DNA of 64,000 bases from contig DHVP01000024.1 of NCBI GenBank assembly GCA_002412715.1, positions 1 through 64,000 on the forward strand, in the 5' to 3' direction. This stretch comes from Deltaproteobacteria bacterium UBA5205. GTDB lineage: Bacteria; Desulfobacterota; Syntrophorhabdia; Syntrophorhabdales; Syntrophorhabdaceae. The notes beneath the pieces were generated by a model. That model searched no databases, was not told the origin of the DNA, and was given only the letters and a program-made list of their open reading frames with translations. Shown in pieces: positions 18,200-25,783 of this stretch (the first letter of the stretch is position 1; each line of letters opens with the position of its first letter). Both the position numbers and the translations under genes were made by a program.

Positions 18200-18236
18200 A
18201 CAACAGGAAGGTTTTGTTGTAATCTCTACACGCAAA

Positions 18237-18914
18237 ATGGACGTTTCAAGCGCAGACATGTACACAGGCGGGATTATCGGCATGATTCTCTCTGCCGGAC
18301 CGATGGCCAAGGCCGTTATGGTCATCCTCTTCTTTTTCTCCATCGTCGCCTGGACAATCATTTTTATGAAATACCGTCAATACAGCAGGACGGAGGCTGA
18401 GGGCGATCGGTTTTTCCGGGCCGTGAAAGACGCGGATTCATTCAAGAAGCTCATATCGGTTTACCGGGACAGCCAGGACAACGCCTTTTACCGCCTTGTG
18501 CTTGCGGCGTATAAGGAAGTGACCTCGAGGCAAAAGGACAACCCGGGCAGAATTCATAAAGACGATATGCCAGGCATCGAAAACATGCTCAGGGTAGCTA
18601 TATCGGATGAATCGGCCAAGCTCGAAAGAAGACTTTCTTTTCTCGCAACGGTGGCGAACACGGCGCCATTCATCGGGTTGTTCGGTACCGTTTGGGGCAT
18701 TATGGATTCTTTTCGTGAAATAGGGGTCCGGGGTACAACAAGCCTTGCCGTCGTAGCTCCCGGCATAAGTGAAGCGCTGATTGCCACGGCCCTGGGCCTT
18801 GCCACTGCAATACCCGCGGTTCTTGCCTACAACTACTTTTTGGGAAGACTCAAAAGGATCCTGTCGCGCATGGAAAACGCAACGATATATCTTATCAACA
18901 TCCTGGACAAATGA
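18237..18914 (+). CDS. TolQ/ExbB-type proton channel subunit
   Basis: A 225-residue inner-membrane protein of the MotA/TolQ/ExbB family. A first membrane segment lies at about 20-45 and a pair at about 140-200; ANTAPFIGLFGTVWGIMDSF and ALIATALGLATAIPAVLAYN are the family signatures. With the ExbD/TolR partner it makes a proton-driven motor that energises a TonB- or TolA-type periplasmic arm. It is the first gene of a tight cluster (exbD overlaps by 4 bases). No TolB or Pal gene is nearby, so TolQ and ExbB cannot be told apart with certainty. Confidence 0.93.
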   Translation: MDVSSADMYTGGIIGMILSAGPMAKAVMVILFFFSIVAWTIIFMKYRQYSRTEAEGDRFFRAVKDADSFKKLISVYRDSQDNAFYRLVLAAYKEVTSRQKDNPGRIHKDDMPGIENMLRVAISDESAKLERRLSFLATVANTAPFIGLFGTVWGIMDSFREIGVRGTTSLAVVAPGISEALIATALGLATAIPAVLAYNYFLGRLKRILSRMENATIYLINILDK

Positions 18915-19324
18915 AAACACGGGGCGATTCAAAGGGGCCATTGTCTGAGATCAACATTATTCCCCTCGTTGATGTCATGCTCGTCCTTCTCATCGTCTTC
19001 ATGATCACCGCGCCGATGATGCAGCACGGTCTCGGCATCGACATCCCCAACGTGACGGCCAGGGCGCTGCCGGCGAAAGAAGAGCCGCAAATCCTTAACA
19101 TCACGAAGGACCAGCGGCTTGTTCTCAATGAAAAGAAGATCGAGTACAAAGACCTTAAGGCTTCTGTTCAGTTTCTTTTTGCCAACAAAGACAAAAAGGA
19201 AATATTTCTTCGGGCTGACAAGGATGTGCCCTACGGGTTCGTTGTGAGGTGCATGGGGACTATCAGGGAAGCCGGAGTAGATAAAGTCAACATAGTGACC
19301 AAGCCACTGGATAGAAATGAGTGA
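18911..19324 (+). CDS. TolR/ExbD-type motor subunit
   Basis: A 137-residue protein with one N-terminal membrane segment and a periplasmic domain. The opening SEINIIPLVDVMLVLLIVFM carries the membrane aspartate that conducts protons in ExbD/TolR. The C-terminal part (FLRADKDVPYGFVVRCMGTI, AGVDKVNIVT) is the normal periplasmic fold. Its ATG overlaps the exbB stop and its 3' end overlaps the tonB start by 8 bases. Confidence 0.94.
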   Translation: MKTRGDSKGPLSEINIIPLVDVMLVLLIVFMITAPMMQHGLGIDIPNVTARALPAKEEPQILNITKDQRLVLNEKKIEYKDLKASVQFLFANKDKKEIFLRADKDVPYGFVVRCMGTIREAGVDKVNIVTKPLDRNE

Positions 19325-20111
19325 AGAAACCTGGTATAAAATGCTTGCTGTTTCCCTGGCCCTTCACATTATCGTGCTTGGCGCCTTTTCGATCCCCATA
19401 AAATGGGGTTCTTCCAGGAAGATCGATCTCTCTTCGGCGTATTCCGTCAATCTTGTCGGGAGTGCAGGAAACCTGGGCGGCGGATCCGGCGGGCCAAAGG
19501 TCGCGGCGCAATCGAAGCCCGAACCCAAACCGGATAAACCCGCTCCTGCCGTCAAGGAAAAGAAAGTTCCTCCTTCAAAGAAGCCTCAACCCATACAAAA
19601 AGAAGACGACGCCGTATCCATTTCGAAGAAGAAAGCGCCCCCGAAGAATAAGGCCACCAGGGAAGAAGTGGACCGTCTGGAAGAACGCATTAAGAACATC
19701 AGGAAAAAAACGGATTATATCGATGTGGCAAAGGCCGGTTCGGGAGGCTCGGGCAAGGGCACCGGTACCGGTGCCGGTATGGGATTGCCCGGTTCCGGCG
19801 GCGGTTCGGGCGCTCCTCTGGATCCCGCTATGCAGAAATATCTTCTCGATATCTATGAAAAGATAAAGAATGCATGGAATGTACCCGGAATGGCTCAAAA
19901 GAAAGACCTGGAAACAATCATAACGATCAAGCTAAGAAAAGACGGGCGCATTGTCGATGTGAACATCGAGAAACGCTCGGGAAACAGGGTATATGATGAA
20001 TCAGTTCTTCGCGTCCTCAGGGCGGTGGAACCTCTGCCCCCGATCCCGTCGTCGCTCAACACCGATTCTCTTGAAATAGGCTTCCGCTTCCTGCCGGGAG
20101 GACTTTCGTGA
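19317..20111 (+). CDS. TonB/TolA-family energy transducer
   Basis: A 264-residue periplasm-spanning protein. One N-terminal membrane anchor (about 8-30) is followed by a Pro/Lys-rich segment (about 60-110), a short charged helix with VDRLEERIKNIRKK, a glycine-rich linker, and a C-terminal TonB/TolA domain (about 175-264; NVEKRSGNRVYDESVLRVLR-type region). Driven by the two upstream subunits, it would carry proton-motive force to outer-membrane partners. Its end overlaps uppP by 4 bases. Confidence 0.9.
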   Translation: MSEETWYKMLAVSLALHIIVLGAFSIPIKWGSSRKIDLSSAYSVNLVGSAGNLGGGSGGPKVAAQSKPEPKPDKPAPAVKEKKVPPSKKPQPIQKEDDAVSISKKKAPPKNKATREEVDRLEERIKNIRKKTDYIDVAKAGSGGSGKGTGTGAGMGLPGSGGGSGAPLDPAMQKYLLDIYEKIKNAWNVPGMAQKKDLETIITIKLRKDGRIVDVNIEKRSGNRVYDESVLRVLRAVEPLPPIPSSLNTDSLEIGFRFLPGGLS

Positions 20112-20905
20112 CGGCGCTGCATAGCATCATCATGGGTGCGGTGCAGGGCATTACGGAATTCCTTCCGATCAGCAGTTCGGCACACCTTATCCTTATTCCA
20201 TGGTTTTTCAAGATCTCCGATGGCAATGTTAACGCCCTGACCTATGATGTCATGCTTCATTTCGGGTCGCTTTTGGCGGTTCTTCTTCTCTATGGAAAGA
20301 GATTCCTTCGCGTTGTTGTCGAAGGCCTTGTCGATTTCAGAAACGGTCGCGGCGGGCAATCGATGCTTTTCAAGATGGTTGTGGCCACCATCCCGGCGGT
20401 TGTTGCCGGCCTGCTTGGCAAGGACATCATAGAGACCTACCTGAGAGCACCTTTCGTTGCAGCATTCATGCTTGCCCTCGTATCCATTCTGATGATAGTC
20501 TCCGAGCGCATTACAGTAGACAGAAGCGATTTAACTATGCCGATCGCCATCGCCATCGGCGTCGCACAGGCTATCGCCCTTGTACCCGGCACGTCGCGAA
20601 GCGGCATAACGATCACAATGGCTCTTCTTCTCGGCCTCAGGAAGAGCGAGGCAGTCGATTTTTCCTTCATGCTTTCCATTCCCATCATCCTCGGGACGTC
20701 TCTATACGAGATGCGACACGTCCAATTCCAGGGAGACGCGACTGTGCTCTATGTCTGCGGGATGGTTTCGGCCTTTGTTTTTGGTGCTCTAAGCCTTAAA
20801 TTTCTCATCGGATACCTTAAGAAGCACACCCTTGACCTGTTTGCCTATTATCGTATCGGACTTGCCCTGCTTATTCTCGTCGTTTCGCTGGTTTCGCCCC
20901 TTTGA
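20108..20905 (+). CDS. uppP: Undecaprenyl-diphosphatase (BacA/UppP)
   Basis: A 265-residue integral membrane enzyme removing a phosphate from undecaprenyl diphosphate, recycling the lipid carrier for peptidoglycan and O-antigen synthesis. The signature motifs GAVQGITEFLPISSSAHLIL and VPGTSRSGITITMALLLGL (catalytic Glu, Ser, Arg) are intact. The start is GTG, overlapping the TonB-family stop by 4 bases, so it is translationally coupled to the motor genes. This places carrier recycling, which occurs on the periplasmic face, in one unit with an envelope energy transducer. Confidence 0.97.
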   Translation: MTALHSIIMGAVQGITEFLPISSSAHLILIPWFFKISDGNVNALTYDVMLHFGSLLAVLLLYGKRFLRVVVEGLVDFRNGRGGQSMLFKMVVATIPAVVAGLLGKDIIETYLRAPFVAAFMLALVSILMIVSERITVDRSDLTMPIAIAIGVAQAIALVPGTSRSGITITMALLLGLRKSEAVDFSFMLSIPIILGTSLYEMRHVQFQGDATVLYVCGMVSAFVFGALSLKFLIGYLKKHTLDLFAYYRIGLALLILVVSLVSPL

Positions 20906-20915
20906 CCGGTAGAAC

Positions 20916-21083
20916 ATGAACATGCAAGGCGGCGGAAATGACCGGGAGAGAAAGACTATCGAGGATAGTTTTACGACCTATGATCCCGAGAAGCTTCCCT
21001 ATACGAGGCTTTGCATATGCGACATAATCCGGGACCTGCCCGAGCTCAACCCTGAAGATATTGCCGAATTCCAGGATAAATAA
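20916..21083 (+). CDS. Small protein, unknown function
   Basis: A 55-residue acidic protein starting ATG 10 bases after uppP. It contains YTRLCICDIIRDLPELNPED, including a CIC motif that might bind metal. The composition looks coding and the location between two co-directional genes supports it, but no ribosome binding site is strong. I recognise no family. Confidence 0.55.
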   Translation: MNMQGGGNDRERKTIEDSFTTYDPEKLPYTRLCICDIIRDLPELNPEDIAEFQDK

Positions 21084-21150
21084 AGTTTCCCCTCCACGCG
21101 GGACAGGGGAGTGGCCCGCCGGCGGTGATCTCTGCGCAGACCTCCTGGCC

Positions 21151-21948
21151 ATGAAGGCATTCCGGCGGAAAATTATCTCATTCTACAGACGCCGAAAACG
21201 GACGTTTCCCTGGAGGGAAGAGATCACGCCGTACCGGATAGTTGTCTCCGAGATTATGTTGCAGCAGACCGGGGTCGAACGGGTAGAAGAAAAATTTGAG
21301 CCTTTTGTGACGAAACTGCCGGACTTTGAGTCTCTGGCGGGCGCTCCGCTTCGGGAGATCATGGAGGCATGGCAGGGCCTGGGTTACAACCGAAGGGCGC
21401 TCTCGCTTAAAAGGCTTGCTCAGGCGGTGATCGAGAGATACTCGGGGGAGCTTCCCCGTGACCGCGAATCGTTGCTCGCTTTGCCCGGGGTTGGGGAGGC
21501 TACAGCCGGGGCCATAATGGCCTTTGCTTTTAATGTGCCCCTGGCCTTTATCGAAACGAATATCAGGAGGGTTTTTATTCACCATTTCTTCACAGGCTGC
21601 CAAAAGGTGTCGGACAGGCAGATCATGCCTCTTGTCGAGGCGGCCCTTGACCGATCGAACCCCAGGGACTGGTATTACGCCCTTATGGATTATGGATCCG
21701 CGCTGGGCGGGACAGCGAACAATCCAAACAGGAAGAGCTCCCGCTATGCAAAACAGGCACCTTTTCATGATTCCGACAGAAAGGTTAGGGGTGATATGAT
21801 CAGGCTTCTTCTCGGGGCGGGTTCCATGGCGATTGATGACATCATCGATGCCACGGGTCACGGCGCGGATCGATTGGTGCCCGTACTCTGTGCTATGGTC
21901 AGGGACGGTCTTGTCACCGAAGAGGCGGGTCGTTACCGCATCGCCTGA
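21151..21948 (+). CDS. mutY: MutY-like adenine glycosylase lacking the iron-sulfur motif
   Basis: A 265-residue HhH-GPD DNA glycosylase. From ATG 21151 the protein starts in the usual MutY register: FPWRE, then SEIMLQQT with the conserved Glu34 and the HhH loop LPGVGEATAGA. Two departures stand out. The catalytic Asp position of MutY/EndoIII reads IETNI (Glu135), and the C-terminal four-cysteine cluster is absent, replaced by GGTANNPNRKSSRYAKQ. A clade of cluster-less MutY homologues is known, so this is probably functional A/G mismatch repair rather than decay. An in-frame start at 21061 is possible but would add an unconserved leader. It overlaps the convergent membrane-protein gene by 16 bases. 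Confidence 0.85.
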   Translation: MKAFRRKIISFYRRRKRTFPWREEITPYRIVVSEIMLQQTGVERVEEKFEPFVTKLPDFESLAGAPLREIMEAWQGLGYNRRALSLKRLAQAVIERYSGELPRDRESLLALPGVGEATAGAIMAFAFNVPLAFIETNIRRVFIHHFFTGCQKVSDRQIMPLVEAALDRSNPRDWYYALMDYGSALGGTANNPNRKSSRYAKQAPFHDSDRKVRGDMIRLLLGAGSMAIDDIIDATGHGADRLVPVLCAMVRDGLVTEEAGRYRIA

Positions 21949-22424
21949 GAAAAGGCAGGCAGGGCGGGATAGATAACCTGGAGCATTCCATAGTATACCG
22001 CAAAGAAGACAATATGGAGCGCGAGCTGTTCGAGCCATGTCGATCGCCCCGCCTTGCTGCCGATAAAACCCTGTCCGGCCAGGGGCAGAGCGATAAAGAG
22101 CATGGCGAGCCACAGCAGAAGCACATAGAGTGCCGTCAACCACGCGGAAAAGGTTTGAAGGCCGGCGAGCGAGGTCGACGCCGTGTAGAACGCGCCGAAC
22201 ACACTGCTTGTAGCCAGGTGCATGGGAATACCGGCGAGATAGACAGCACGCGGATTGCTTTGGATGCCAAGCGATCTCAGGAGGAAATTCCCGTCAACGA
22301 CAAACAGGCTTGATCTGAAAAGCCGTAACCGGGCGGCAATGTCGGAAACGACGCCCATGACAATGCCGGCCGCAACACCGGCCAAAAATCCCGTAAGCCC
22401 TTGCATGACAGAGATGGTCAACAT
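21933..22424 (-). CDS. Predicted four-helix membrane protein
   Basis: A 163-residue integral membrane protein with about four hydrophobic segments (10-30, 60-85, 95-120, 135-155). GGAGGTGA lies just upstream of the ATG. The pattern (small membrane protein, GFLAGVAAGIVMG near the N-terminus) resembles uncharacterised DUF1440/DUF6789-type families. No function can be given. It converges on and overlaps the mutY 3' end. Confidence 0.75.
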   Translation of the reverse strand: MLTISVMQGLTGFLAGVAAGIVMGVVSDIAARLRLFRSSLFVVDGNFLLRSLGIQSNPRAVYLAGIPMHLATSSVFGAFYTASTSLAGLQTFSAWLTALYVLLLWLAMLFIALPLAGQGFIGSKAGRSTWLEQLALHIVFFAVYYGMLQVIYPALPAFSQAMR

Positions 22425-22537
22425 TCAGTCACCTCCCAGGAAAGGATGTCTTTCTAATTATAGCTCATTACCCCGGAGAAGTTCACCGTGCGCCCAACGC
22501 TTTATACCTTTGGTATTAAATGGTTATGGCTTGCTTC

Positions 22538-22565
22538 TTGACAAAAAATTAATTGTGTATATCTT
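22538..22565 (+). promoter_or_regulatory. Candidate promoter of HesB-like gene
   Basis: TTGACA (22538-22543), a 16-base spacer and TATCTT (22560-22565) lie 55 bases before the start codon of the selenoprotein gene, whose ribosome binding site is AGAAAGGAG. Confidence 0.55.
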
Positions 22566-22619
22566 AATGGGACATGGTGCCGATTCTTGGGTGCCCAAGT
22601 TCTGGAGAAAGGAGCCTTT

Positions 22620-22961
22620 ATGTTTGAAGTTACAGAAAAAGCCGGAGAGGTGATAAGGAAGCTTCTCGAAGGCAAAGGAGATCCGCAGTCGGTCAGGATA
22701 ATGATGACCGAGGGTGGTTGATCGGGGCCCTCATTGGGCATGGCCCTGGATGGGCCATTGAGCAGCGATGAGATATTCACGGAGCAAGGAGTGAAATTCA
22801 TCATTGATAAGGAACTTTTTGAGGAAGCCAAGCCCATCAGTGTCGATTTTGTAGAATCGGCAATGGGAGCAGGATTTCTGTTGAAGTCTGCGCTTGCAAG
22901 GAAAGGCGACGATTGCTGTGCCACTACGAGCGGTGGTTGCGGATCCGGGTGCAGCAGCTAA
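22620..22961 (+). CDS. HesB/IscA-like selenoprotein (TGA read as Sec)
   Basis: A 113-residue A-type carrier-like protein, ATG at 22620 with AGAAAGGAG upstream. The frame contains one TGA at codon 34 (22719-22721), in GG-Sec-SGPSLG, exactly where HesB/IscA proteins have their first conserved cysteine. The C-terminal pair Cys107 and Cys111 (GGCGSGC) completes the metal site. A hairpin follows: ATGGCCC (22740-22746), loop TGGAT, GGGCCAT (22752-22758); the loop starts 25 bases after the TGA and has G in its first two positions, as bacterial SECIS elements require. HesB-like selenoproteins are a known family in anaerobic proteobacteria. Standard gene callers would report only the part after the TGA. 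The role is probably iron-sulfur or metal handling. Confidence 0.9.
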
Positions 22962-22975
22962 AAGTTTTTCGAGTC

Positions 22976-23002
22976 AAGAGGGCCGCGTGTCGCGGCCCTC
23001 TT
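22976..23002. terminator. Bidirectional intrinsic terminator
   Basis: AAGAGGGCCGCG and CGCGGCCCTCTT form a perfect 12-bp stem with a 3-base loop between two convergent genes. The T-tracts on both sides are short, but the stem is very stable. Confidence 0.75.
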
Positions 23003-23005
23003 CAA

Positions 23006-23374
23006 TTACCTGGTGTCATGCAGGGCTATTACCAGTCCCAACGGCCCATTACCCCGATAGGACTTGTTCTTCGTAATGTTCCGCGCCGTTGCCTTTCCCT
23101 GGTGCATGACGTACTTCACCGTCACGCGGTCGCCTTCCTTAATGTTATTAACGGTCTTGTAACCATTGAGCCTGGCACCACCGATCTCAAAGGTCATGCC
23201 CGCCTTCATCGACTCGACGACCATTTTCATATCGGAAGTACTGATCGATGTAACCCTTCCTGTAAATCTCTCGATCTTTTGTCCCGGCTGCTGCTTTGCA
23301 GTAAGCGAAAAAACATGGGGGACAAGGACCAGAAACACCACCACGACAAATATGGATGCAATCACCCTTTTCAT
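23006..23374 (-). CDS. Secreted protein, unknown function
   Basis: A 122-residue exported protein with an N-terminal signal peptide (about 1-24) and GAGGAGG upstream of the ATG. The mature part (FTGRVTSISTSDMKMVVES, EGDRVTVKYVMHQGKATARN) has a beta-barrel pattern like small OB-fold periplasmic proteins. It is probably monocistronic. No confident family assignment. Confidence 0.75.
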   Translation of the reverse strand: MKRVIASIFVVVVFLVLVPHVFSLTAKQQPGQKIERFTGRVTSISTSDMKMVVESMKAGMTFEIGGARLNGYKTVNNIKEGDRVTVKYVMHQGKATARNITKNKSYRGNGPLGLVIALHDTR

Positions 23375-23563
23375 GGCCTACCTCCTCTAAAAGGTTGAGG
23401 GCTTGGGAGCCCGGATTCAAGGGGCCGGAAAAGAAGAAGAGCAGGGATCTTTTCTGACTTTGAATGTATACTCAGCATTCCCATTGATAGCACACCCGTG
23501 GAAAAGAAACATTTAAAAGGCAGGGGAGCAACGAAAGGTTCGGATGTCCAGAGCCCCGGCTCT

Positions 23564-24508
23564 TCACACATGATTCCTGAGCATGAGTTCCACGGGATGG
23601 GGGTTGAGGTAGTACTGGCCCTTAAGATACGGTTCATCATAGTTCAGGACGTAATGGTTAAGGAGCGTCACGGGCACCACGAGCGGTATCAGGCCCCGGT
23701 GATATCGATCGATTATCTCGAGAAGTTCCTTTTTTTCGCCGCCGCTCAGGTTGTTCTTGAAGTAACCCATGATGTGATGGAGAACGTTAGTGTTCTTGCG
23801 GATTGTCGCAATGAGACGGAGCCCCTCCATAAGGGTTTCGATGTAGAGGTTCCGGACATCAGGGCCGAACCCCTGTTTCCCCGCAACCAGTTTGCCCAGC
23901 ACTGACAAGTGTTTCGGGCTATGGGCCATGATGAGGAGCTTGTGTCTGCCATGGAACTCGACGAGATCTTTTACGGAACCCTTTTTTTCTGCAAATTCCC
24001 GCCACCTTGCGAAGGCGAATACGCGCTCGATGAAATTTTCGCGCAGCCCCGGGTCGTGAAGCCGGCCCTCATCCTCAACGGGTATGAGGGCAAACCTTTT
24101 CATGAAGGCGGCCGCAAAGATGCCCACGCCGCGGTGGACCGGCGGAGCAGAGCCCGCATAGACTTTGACCCCCCGCATGCCTGAGCTCGGCGATTTGCTC
24201 TTGAATATGTAGCCGGAAAGCTTCTGTGGCGCCAGCTCCTCAAGCTTGTTTTCCGCCCACTTCTTCATCCCTTCCGTGTGGTCCACGCCCGTACGGACCG
24301 TGACAAGCCGGGGGTTATCGACGTCGCCGGCAAGGTGCATTGCTTCCCGGGGAATGGGGAGGCCATATTCGACCTCGGGGCATACGGGAACGTAGTCAAA
24401 GAATTGCCCCAGGGTGTCCGTTATATAGCGGTCATGCTTGTGTCCCCCGTCGTACCGCACCTTCTCCCCGAGAAGGCAGCTGCTGATGCCGATGGTTATC
24501 TTATCCAT
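23564..24508 (-). CDS. DUF523-DUF1722 fusion protein
   Basis: A 314-residue protein with an N-terminal DUF523 domain (about 1-150; ISSCLLGEKVRYDGGHK, CPEVEYGLPIPREAM) and a C-terminal DUF1722 domain (about 175-310; FHGRHKLLIMAHSPK). The two domains are commonly fused in bacteria, and their biochemical role is not established. AGGAGA precedes the ATG. It is separated from the export genes upstream by 135 bases and is probably its own unit. The 23375-23563 gap contains nothing I recognise. Confidence 0.92.
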   Translation of the reverse strand: MDKITIGISSCLLGEKVRYDGGHKHDRYITDTLGQFFDYVPVCPEVEYGLPIPREAMHLAGDVDNPRLVTVRTGVDHTEGMKKWAENKLEELAPQKLSGYIFKSKSPSSGMRGVKVYAGSAPPVHRGVGIFAAAFMKRFALIPVEDEGRLHDPGLRENFIERVFAFARWREFAEKKGSVKDLVEFHGRHKLLIMAHSPKHLSVLGKLVAGKQGFGPDVRNLYIETLMEGLRLIATIRKNTNVLHHIMGYFKNNLSGGEKKELLEIIDRYHRGLIPLVVPVTLLNHYVLNYDEPYLKGQYYLNPHPVELMLRNHV

Positions 24509-24643
24509 AAAACTCTCCTGGTAAAGGTCCCTTCAGTTTCGAGTGTCAGGCAACAGCCAAAAACCCCGGCCGATCGTCTGGAAAATTATAACAGGATCGA
24601 TAACCTTTTTCCCGAACTTTGAAACCCGCAACCCGAAACCGCC

Positions 24644-25783
24644 CTAAAAGACCCCGCCCAGGGTACCGGCGTAGCCGGTGAGCTCCACGTATCCCTCGAC
24701 GGTCACTGCTTTTCCCTTCGAGGTTCCCTTTCCGTCCACGGCCCCCTCCCAGTAGGTGATTCCCGTCGATACCGTGTTGACGAGTTCCTGATCCGCAACG
24801 AGGGGCCTGATGGTGACATCGATGCCGGCCGTGGGTATCCGGATGCGCCATCCCGCCGGATATCGTCCGGCTGTCCTCGTGCTTTTCCAGTGGACCAGGA
24901 CGGTGGTTTCCATGTCTGAAAGGGTGAGGTGCCGCGAGGTCCCGTCGGGTTCGGCGAGGGTGCCCGATGATTCCTTTTCTATTGTGCCGTCCTTTTTCCT
25001 GAGATAGTAGACCATGAGGTCGCGGCCGTCACCAAGGTGCAGCGCAAACCAGTCCCAGCCCTCCTGCCCGGGTGAGAGCTGGTTGGAACCGAATTCCTGG
25101 TCGAACCAGCTTATACCCCTGACTGCGACAGGGCTTTTCATATCCGGGGTCTTGAGGGTCCCCCGGGTCCTCAAATCCGTAAACGAATAGTAGTATGAGG
25201 CTTGCCCGGGCTCAGGACCTTTCCTGCTGAGCCCCTGCCGGCCATGGAGGACAAGGGGTTTCGCGGGCACAAGGCTGAGCGACAGCTCCATCCCGTCATG
25301 GGCGGCCTTGAGGTCGATCTTTCCATCTTTCATGACGGCGGACCAGTTGAGGACATGGACATCCATAGCGTCGTTGCCGGCCCCCGCAAGTCCCGGCCCC
25401 TTCCGGGAGGCGCGGTCGCGGAAGTGGAAAGTGCCATTCGACGCATCGGTAATGGCAAAATGGGCGAGGTGGATGTCCCGCACGGACCATGGATTGGCGG
25501 GAATCTTTGCCTGTGCCGCAAGGCCGTAGCGGAAGAAGGTAAGCTGGTATCCGTACCTTTTTCCCTCGTTATCGGTCAGGTTCCCCGTAAAATACCACCA
25601 TTCGGTCCTGTATTCCCCGTGGCTGCCATGGTCGCGGGGAAAAGACCACTGCCGGGGAGCCAGGGCCATCTCCCAGCCTTGTGCGGAAAGACCGAGGGGT
25701 ATTGAGACCGTGCAGAGAAGGGTGAGGATAACAAGAGCGAAGAATGGAGTAGACAGGTCGTGCAGGGTCCTCATCTGTCTCAT
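24644..25783 (-). CDS. AttH/CrtC-like lipocalin-fold secreted protein
   Basis: A 379-residue protein with an N-terminal signal sequence (about 12-35) and the family motif TEWWYFTGNL. Members of the AttH/CrtC-like family have a double lipocalin fold; some hydrate carotenoids, while others sit beside an FtsX-type exporter, as here. GTSKGKAVTVEGYVELTGY near the end is typical. It overlaps the permease gene by 4 bases and is the last gene of the cluster. With no carotenoid genes here, export-linked handling of a lipid-like substrate is more likely than carotenoid chemistry. Confidence 0.9.
   Translation of the reverse strand: MRQMRTLHDLSTPFFALVILTLLCTVSIPLGLSAQGWEMALAPRQWSFPRDHGSHGEYRTEWWYFTGNLTDNEGKRYGYQLTFFRYGLAAQAKIPANPWSVRDIHLAHFAITDASNGTFHFRDRASRKGPGLAGAGNDAMDVHVLNWSAVMKDGKIDLKAAHDGMELSLSLVPAKPLVLHGRQGLSRKGPEPGQASYYYSFTDLRTRGTLKTPDMKSPVAVRGISWFDQEFGSNQLSPGQEGWDWFALHLGDGRDLMVYYLRKKDGTIEKESSGTLAEPDGTSRHLTLSDMETTVLVHWKSTRTAGRYPAGWRIRIPTAGIDVTIRPLVADQELVNTVSTGITYWEGAVDGKGTSKGKAVTVEGYVELTGYAGTLGGVF

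Noticed and set aside
22724..22747. Alternative SECIS hairpin GGGGCC/GGCCCT just after the TGA
   Set aside because: Its loop starts too close to the TGA (about 8 bases) and lacks a G in its first two positions; the 22740-22758 hairpin fits the rules better.
22734..22961. 75-residue protein starting at TTG after the TGA
   Set aside because: It lacks a ribosome site and the first metal residue; the upstream frame from ATG 22620 with TGA read as Sec explains it better.
23400..23560. Possible small gene in the 23375-23563 gap
   Set aside because: No start with ribosome site and no coding pattern in either strand.
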